NCBI GenBank assembly: GCA_947652115.1 | Contig: OX393564.1 | Coordinates: 20,496,333-20,560,332 of the forward strand | DNA: 64,000 nt | Reading direction: 5' to 3' | From: Blastomussa wellsi | Lineage: Eukaryota > Cnidaria > Anthozoa > Scleractinia > Plerogyridae | Shown here: positions 24,201 through 31,349 of the stretch, in pieces | Position numbering within the stretch: the first letter of the stretch is position 1 | Layout: each line of letters starts with the position of its first letter | Notes under the pieces: model-generated | Told to the model about the DNA's origin: nothing | The model's input: the letters and a program-made list of their open reading frames with translations, nothing else | Database searches by the model: none | Made by a program: the position numbers and the translations under genes

Positions 24201-27200
24201 GGGTAGGTTTTCTGATGGCTCCCACGTGGAGTCTTGCAGCGGCCAACCTCTCCATTTTATTAAGTATTCGTGGTCCTGTTATGCATGAAACATTATTTTA
24301 AAAGTAATTTCCCGGGGCCCCCAAATTACACATTTTTTGTATATCAGATAATGTTAAACGATGATAAGAATTCACGCAATCGAAAACGAAAGATTTCTTC
24401 CGTTTGGCAGATATGAAACAGGAAAAAACAATAAATCAACATTTATTTATACGACATACATATTCTAACAGTGAAATGAACAACTGACTGTCATTGACAT
24501 CCACAACTGGGATCGTCACACTTTAAAAGTCAACCACCTGCAACCACAAAGTCAGAAAATCTTACATATTTTGTCTTTCGCCTCTCGATGATTCTTTCCA
24601 CCTCGTACAGTTTCCCTCTTTTAATTTTTTTTCTGGCTGTGTCGTACAAAACGACTGACGAAAGAGAATGAAGCTGGGAATAATCCACTTCGGGGATAGC
24701 ACGCTTTTTGGCCGCCATATTGGTTTCTCAGCTATCATAAAGAAAACCGCATGCCGCTGCGCGGGCTCAAATGTCCGCGATTTCTGGCCATGTATCACAA
24801 AATCAATTCAACCATTGTTTCCACCTAGTCCAATCCTAAACTAGAGCAGAATAGCTTGGTTAGGGCCATGGGTGTTAAATTGAATCTTTCAATTCTACTG
24901 TGAAGTCTTTGACTAAAGTGATAAACTTCATTCTTCCATTTGTTCTTTCCCATTACATTTGCAGATGTACGTCTCAAGTTTCTCACTGGTCTCATGCTGA
25001 TTGCCTTAACCATAAGGTATGTGATAAAAAAGTTCGCAAATAACGACCGTGAACTTTGATGTCGTGAAATTTAGTGGAGATAGAAAAGTCATTTAACTCT
25101 GTTACAAGGAGCTTTCATCTATCAACTTTAGATGTTACTAATCAGTGCAACCATACTCTCGATACTCGATAATGACTTAGAAGAACAAGAAGACTTTTAT
25201 TACTGCAAGACTGACTGTTAGGGGCATACAGCTGCTGAGTAGGGATAGCCTATTGGTTTTGTTGCAATTGTTAACTAATTTTATTTTTGTGAAAAAGAAA
25301 AAAAAAACATTGACTCGCCAAGCCCCGTGAAAATCAAGGAGAATAAGGTACTATAAATCTGATAAAAGAGTATTTATTTTCCCTTAAATTTTCAGTCTGG
25401 TAATCACAGGCCTACGATTTGGAACAGGAGTGCTACAAGACAATTTTGTCGCAGAACTCGAAACACACTACGATAACTATATCCTTTTTCCAAAAAGCTT
25501 TGTGGTGTACCTCCAAGCTTGGCAAATTGTACAACAGTTACTGTTGAAGCCCTGAATTTTTCGGGTCGAGCGCCATATACCAAGTCAATAGCAAGTCCCA
25601 AAGTGCATCACAAAGAACACAACAATGGGGCCTAGCCCTTATTATGTCGTTCTATTGTGTGAAGTCTATTGTGCTATTGTTTATAATGCATATATTGTAT
25701 ACCTGCCAACATGTTCTTATCCAAAGGCGCGAGGCCTGTCACCCCGGAGGAGCCTGTATTTCCGAAGATGTCACGATGATTTCCGAAAATTTCCGAATAT
25801 GGACGAAGATTTCCGAAGACGTTTGAAGGTTTCCGATGATATCCCGCAGACCAAAAAGATCGCGGCCTCTGGAAACGAGATTTGTGTCCCAGCGACTCGT
25901 CCTAAGTGTCTTTGCTCTCAACAATCGGAAATCGCGATGAAAAGAATCGTCATTTATTCATTTTACAGAAAATTTTCGTTTCTCGCATTGTTTGGGGTTG
26001 CATATATTTTTAAATGTGTTATTTAGAGCTATCGCAGCTTACATTTTCTATACAGGCGTGAGAATTTGGTTCGTAGGCGTGGGTTGGCGTGAGATCAAAG
26101 TTTTCAGCTCGCAGGCGTGATACTCGCGCCTAAGGCGTGAGAGTTGGCAGGTATAATATTGACTTGGTATATGGAGCATCACCCAATTTTTCCATCTAGG
26201 GGGAAGTAGAAATACTCCTAATGGCTTCATGCTACAGAAACCGGAATAAGCTCTGACCTGATGGACCAGTATGGTGGCCGACTGTTCTCACAGAAAAATT
26301 GGGCCAAATTCTAAAATATTCGAAGAAAAAGCGAAGAAAAAAACACTTTTTCGTTGAATAAATTTTTTTGCTGAAAAATAAAAAAAAATATATAAAAAAA
26401 TAAAAGGGATATACTACAAATGTTTTAAAATAAATTTAATTTTGGTTAAAAAAAAAATGAAAAAAAAAATTAAGAAACATGTTTCGGAAATGAAAAAACA
26501 AAAATGAAAAAAAAATTAAGAAACATGTTTCGGAAATGAAAAAACAAAAATGAAAAAAAAAAATTAAGAAACATGTTTCGGAAATGAAAAAACAAACATG
26601 AAAAAAAAATTAAGAAAATAAAAAAAACACCAAGAATAAAATCAGAGTTTTGATTTCAATACCAAATACATTTGAATTTGAAAAACGCTGTGAGAACGAC
26701 CGGCCGATCGTTCTCTAGGCTCGATTTCCGCCGCTCTCTCGAGTCCGGTCTTCGTTCCCCCCCGAGAAGAGACGGCTGGACGCGTGAGCGACCATCCATG
26801 TCTGTGACGTATTTGAAAAACAAATAATTAATGCATTCTCAGATGTCACCGGATGTGAATTAGGACTCGGAAAGCAAGCCTATATCAGCAACTTGTTCTT
26901 GCTCTTATTTCGATGTTGCCATCGAAAAGTCAAAGCGCTTTGAAAAGCTCCGAGAAGATACAAAAACTATTCATCGTCAGTCGAAGGAAAAGTTTGAAAC
27001 GAATAATTAATAGAAAAGCGTGGCGTGCCTTCTGGCCCAGTACTAGTGTTGTCGCGTCAACAAAATCTCTTCGCCATGCAGCAGATCAAGGAAGAGTGAA
27101 GGCCGCAAAAAGCCTTTCTTCGGTTATCGATTCAAACAACGTGATAGCTAAATTGTTCTTTTAATATTTCAAGCAATTGTTACTAGGTACGAGTCGGGGA

Positions 27201-30200
27201 GGAAAAGTGTGGAATTGCCAAAAACGATCACCATGGGCTACGGTCTAAAACCAACCACAAATACTAAATTAAAAAGTATCAAACAAAAATCTCATCTTGT
27301 TATATTTCTCTGTGGATCTTTCATTTTCTCGACTTTAAAGCGCTTCAAAATACGATCACACGCCAAACCAAATCACTCCTTCGCATCCGTCATTCTGAAA
27401 ATCAAAATCTACTTTGAAGAAATAATTTATGCGGCCTTCGTTAGCCTGCTCGATTTGAGCAGGCGCCCTCCTGATTGGCGGAAATCAACAATGGCATTCT
27501 CACGCGTCCAGCCGTGAGTTCGGGGAGGAGCGCGGGCTCCGGTTCCCGAACAGCGGCTGGTAATCGAGCCTAATCGTTCTCATACAAAACTGTAATTGAA
27601 AACAAAATGTTTGATGACGGCCGAGTGTTCTCATAGCCCGCTATATCCATGATCAGCGGTCTTCTAATCAAAGATGGCGGAAAGGTCGATCCGAAGCAGT
27701 GACACACGAAGCAGATCTACGCTATGTTATGAAAAATGTCAGACGAAAGGAGATTCTGGACTTCAATTGTTCGTCGGGATTTTCTTGAACATGCTTAGAG
27801 TTTGGGAACTTTGAGCAGAAGACTGGTTCAAAAAGGCGTACCAGTGCAGTAAGACACGACTAAGAGGGTCTTCAAATTCTGCTTTGTGTGGTGTTGTCAA
27901 ACCAAGTTTACCGGGAGTGGAGGGGTGCTCCCATATGAACAAAGGCGTACGAGGCGTCTGGGGGGCTGCAGCGCTCCCCAGTTTAAAAAATTTTCGACAT
28001 TTTTCGGGCAAAACGCGTAGAATAGACCAATTCCAATATATTAAACTTCTAATATGGCGCCGAGGCTTAGGGGAATAAAACAAAAGAAATTATTTATTCA
28101 TCCCTAAGCCTCGATGCAAAATCTTTTGTTTTATTCCCCCGAGCCTCGGTGACATGTTAGCGTCGCGCAGGCTTGTCAACAGTTTTACACTGTCACGTTG
28201 CCTGAACAAAACCATGTATTGGCAAACGTAACACGCAACATAGTCAACAGACGTGCGCGTGAAAATTTACAGCTTAATCGTGTGGTGCTAGAATGTCACA
28301 TTGACGAATAAAGGAGATAGAAACCTAAACACTGAGCTCAAGAGAAAAAAGCTCGTCCGAGTTGATGCAAGAAACAACCTTGGCGACAGACAGCGTCTCT
28401 CTAAGACAAACTAATAGCCTTCAAGAAGTAAAGCTACAGCAGTATTTGGTTTAGTCGGACAAAGATAATTATCGTATCCGTGATGAGACGCAACAATAAC
28501 TTGCAATATGAAACAGCCAGGCCCGGCCCCACAATGTAGAATGCAAGTAAGATAAATCTCACGGTAAATCTCACACTTTGTCTTTCTAAAGCAAATTTAG
28601 AGAGCTAAAAGAAAGTCTCGCATTAGATATGATCCAAAATAAACTACATGTAACAGCAAATGATAAATTATAGAGGTGTCAGACTCTACACGAAAGCGTC
28701 AGATAACAACGGAAATCATGCAGCCCTATGACCTCTTAACATTTTCTGTACAACGCTAAAACGGATCTATTCTTATTCATAGTCCTCCTCATGACACAGA
28801 ATTATTGCCCTTAAGAAACAAGTGCGAAGCAAGAAAACGGTCGAAAGATCGAAATCGAAAAGGGAACGGCAAATCAGTACAAATGTCACGGCACGTAGGA
28901 GTCGCGCAGGCTTGTCAACATTTTTACACTTTCCACTTCTTCGATCGATATCACCGAAAACTCCTAGCCTTCTTCTCAAATTTCCAAAACTCTAAGCATG
29001 TTCAAGAAAATCCCGACGAACAATTGAAGTCCAGAATCTCCTTTCGTCTGACATTTTTCATAACATAGCGTAGATCTGCTTCGTGTGTCACTGCTTCGGA
29101 TCGACCTTTCCGCCATCTTTGATTAGAAGACCGCTGATCATGGATATAGCGGGCTATGAGAACACTCGGCCGTCATCAAACATTTTGTTTTCAATTACAA
29201 TTTTGTATGAGAACGATCGGCCGGTCGTTCTCACAGCGTTTTTCAAATTCAAATGTATTTGGTATTGAAATCAAAACTCTGATTTTATTCTTGGTGTTTT
29301 TTTATTTTCTTAATATTTTTTTTCATGTTTGTTTTTTCATTTCCGAAACATGTTTCTTAATATTTTTTTTCATTTTTGTTTTTTCATTTCCGAAACATGT
29401 TTCTTAATTTTTTTTTCATTTTTGTTTTTTCATTTCCGAAACATGTTTCTTAATTTTTTTTTTCATTTTTTTTTTAACCAAAATTAAATTTATTTTAAAA
29501 CATTTGTAGTATATCCCTTTTATTTTTTTATATATTTTTTTTATTTTTCAGCAAAAAAATTTATTCAACGAAAACGTGTTTTTTTCTTCGCTTTTTCTTC
29601 GAATATTTTAGAATTTGGCCCAATTTTTCTGTGAGAACAGTCGGCCACCATAGACCAGTAGGCTCAAAGGAAACTTTTTCTTACCTTCCTTAACACTGAG
29701 TACCTGCAGAATTCCTGACATTTTTTGGATTGCTTAACTTTTACTTGTACACAATGGCATTTGTGTACTCACCATCCAAAAATGCTCTCTATGGTAAGGG
29801 AACATGTACTTCCATGTTTTTTTTGCATTTTTATTTTATATAAAAATTATATTTAATTTGATTTGCTTAATTTTTAATTTTTAATAATTTTAGATTTAAT
29901 TGAAGAATGATTTCCAGTCGACCGTAGTGCGCAATCTCCGCCTGCAATGTTTGTGTCTCACATGAAGGAATGCTTATGAAAATGAAAATCAATGGTCAAA
30001 ACGTTCGCCTGTGAACAGGCTCTCTAGAGGGGAAAGTTTGGGGAAAGTTTCGGCGAGCTAAGGAAGTCGAATTTACTTCATTATTAACATCGGATATTCT
30101 TGCAAAACAATGCTTTAGACTAGTAGTAATCAAAGATTAGGAGTACGTTCAACGATTTCGATTCACTTGGCTTCATTTCGATTTGGTTTCCAGAAATTCA

Positions 30201-31314
30201 AGCTGTCTTTAATACTGAAATCAACATTTTAAAAATCATTATGAAACTCTTGACATAACTGTGGTTGATGAACATGATTTTTCCGATTCATTCATACAAA
30301 TACAATATTTGGAGCTTTTTGCATTGCGTGGCACCGCTATTCACAAATAACAAAGTTGCAGTCAGTGTTTCGAAAACCGCGGACGGTGTATGACAAATAT
30401 CATTTCTTTGTCGCCCAACGAATGTAAACAATTTAACGCAGCAAACGCACATGCAAGCTAAAATGCAAACATAAAATTCACGAGTACAAACATTGTCACG
30501 ACACCGATCGAAATCTGCTGTTATATATTCGCACCAAGAGTTGTACAATCTTCGCTACAAGGTTCTTCTTGGATAACAATAAGGCTGATTTGAACAGTAG
30601 AGCGTCACAACACTACGCGGACAGAAGTTGAATCTTCAATGAAAAGCAGCCGAGTTTTATAATGAGATCAGTGGGTTGCTTGGGCGAATTGCAGCATCTG
30701 TTTCCTAGAAAACACACCAGCAGTAGGCAGGCTTCTGATGTTCTGACAAGTAGCTTCAATCATCTTTGCCAGTGATAGCCCAAATAAATCAATACAACGG
30801 CGAAAAAAGTTAGACAAAATCGAAAAACACTCGAAGGGACTCGAAAACAACGTATACAACGCAACTTACCTGAGAACACTCCGAACAAAAGAAGAAGTCC
30901 AGAATTCGACAACAATTCGCAAAAGCACAGTCAAGAACTCAACAATCTACCAAGACGCGAAACAAGAACGTGAAACTCGACTCGCTAGAAACGAAGTACA
31001 GCTACGAAGCGCATGGTCGACGGAAATGACGTCATTCGCCCCTGAAGAATTTTTCGGGGTGGCCAAATTGGTGTGATACATGAATCGCCCAAAAATCTCG
31101 ATTTCGACAGCATTAGGAAGGCGTTCTGTCGAACGCAATTAGAAGAACCTTGATGGTAGTCCAAACCGACATTTTAGCTTATCGGGCACTCGTAAACGAA
31201 ACGACCCGTAATGGCGGACTTCATGTACGCAAATCCCGAGAATGCGCAGAACGCCCCGGAAATCAACCTTAATTGAATTGTATAGCCAATACTTATATGG
31301 TTATAGCTATCTAC

Positions 31315-31349
<35 letters not shown>

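Larger units (their letters stand above)
19003..24791. mobile_element. 5.8 kb TIR element with RAG1-core-like and chromodomain genes
   Basis: ATGGCCAGAAATCGCGGAC is perfect at both ends in inverted orientation. Similarity continues inward as GCCCGCG and CAGCGGC with a small indel, about 45 bp in all. The flanking 5-mers are GCATC (18998-19002) and GTATC (24792-24796), four of five matching, compatible with an old 5-bp duplication. Between the ends lie two spliced genes in tail-to-tail order: a 9-exon transposase-like gene (+) and a 3-exon chromodomain gene (-). Only 286 bp separate their stop codons. The whole unit sits in a TMEM181 intron. The ends do not start with the CAC heptamer of Transib/ProtoRAG, so it is not simply one of those. 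It may be a mobile element or a recently immobilised copy; no second copy is in this window. Confidence 0.75.
25479..29703 (+). other. U12-type (AT-AC) intron of TMEM181
   Basis: The 5' splice site is ATATCCTTTTTC (25479), which fits the minor-spliceosome consensus ATATCCTTT. The branch-site motif TTCCTTAAC is at 29686-29694 and the intron ends with AC at 29703, about 10 bases beyond the branch adenosine. Splicing there restores the conserved HYDN-SAEFL junction of TMEM181; no GT donor nearby gives the right phase. The 4.2 kb intron is mostly mobile DNA. Confidence 0.9.

Noticed and set aside
19003..24791. Calling the element a ProtoRAG or Transib transposon
   Set aside because: The TIRs do not begin with a CAC-type heptamer, no RAG2-like kelch/PHD protein is present, and the duplication is only a 4-of-5 match. 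Only the catalytic-core resemblance is claimed.
25479..25520. GT donors after the exon ending at 25478
   Set aside because: GT sites at about 25501-25510 give phases that do not fit the next exon, while the AT-AC junction restores the conserved SAEFL reading.
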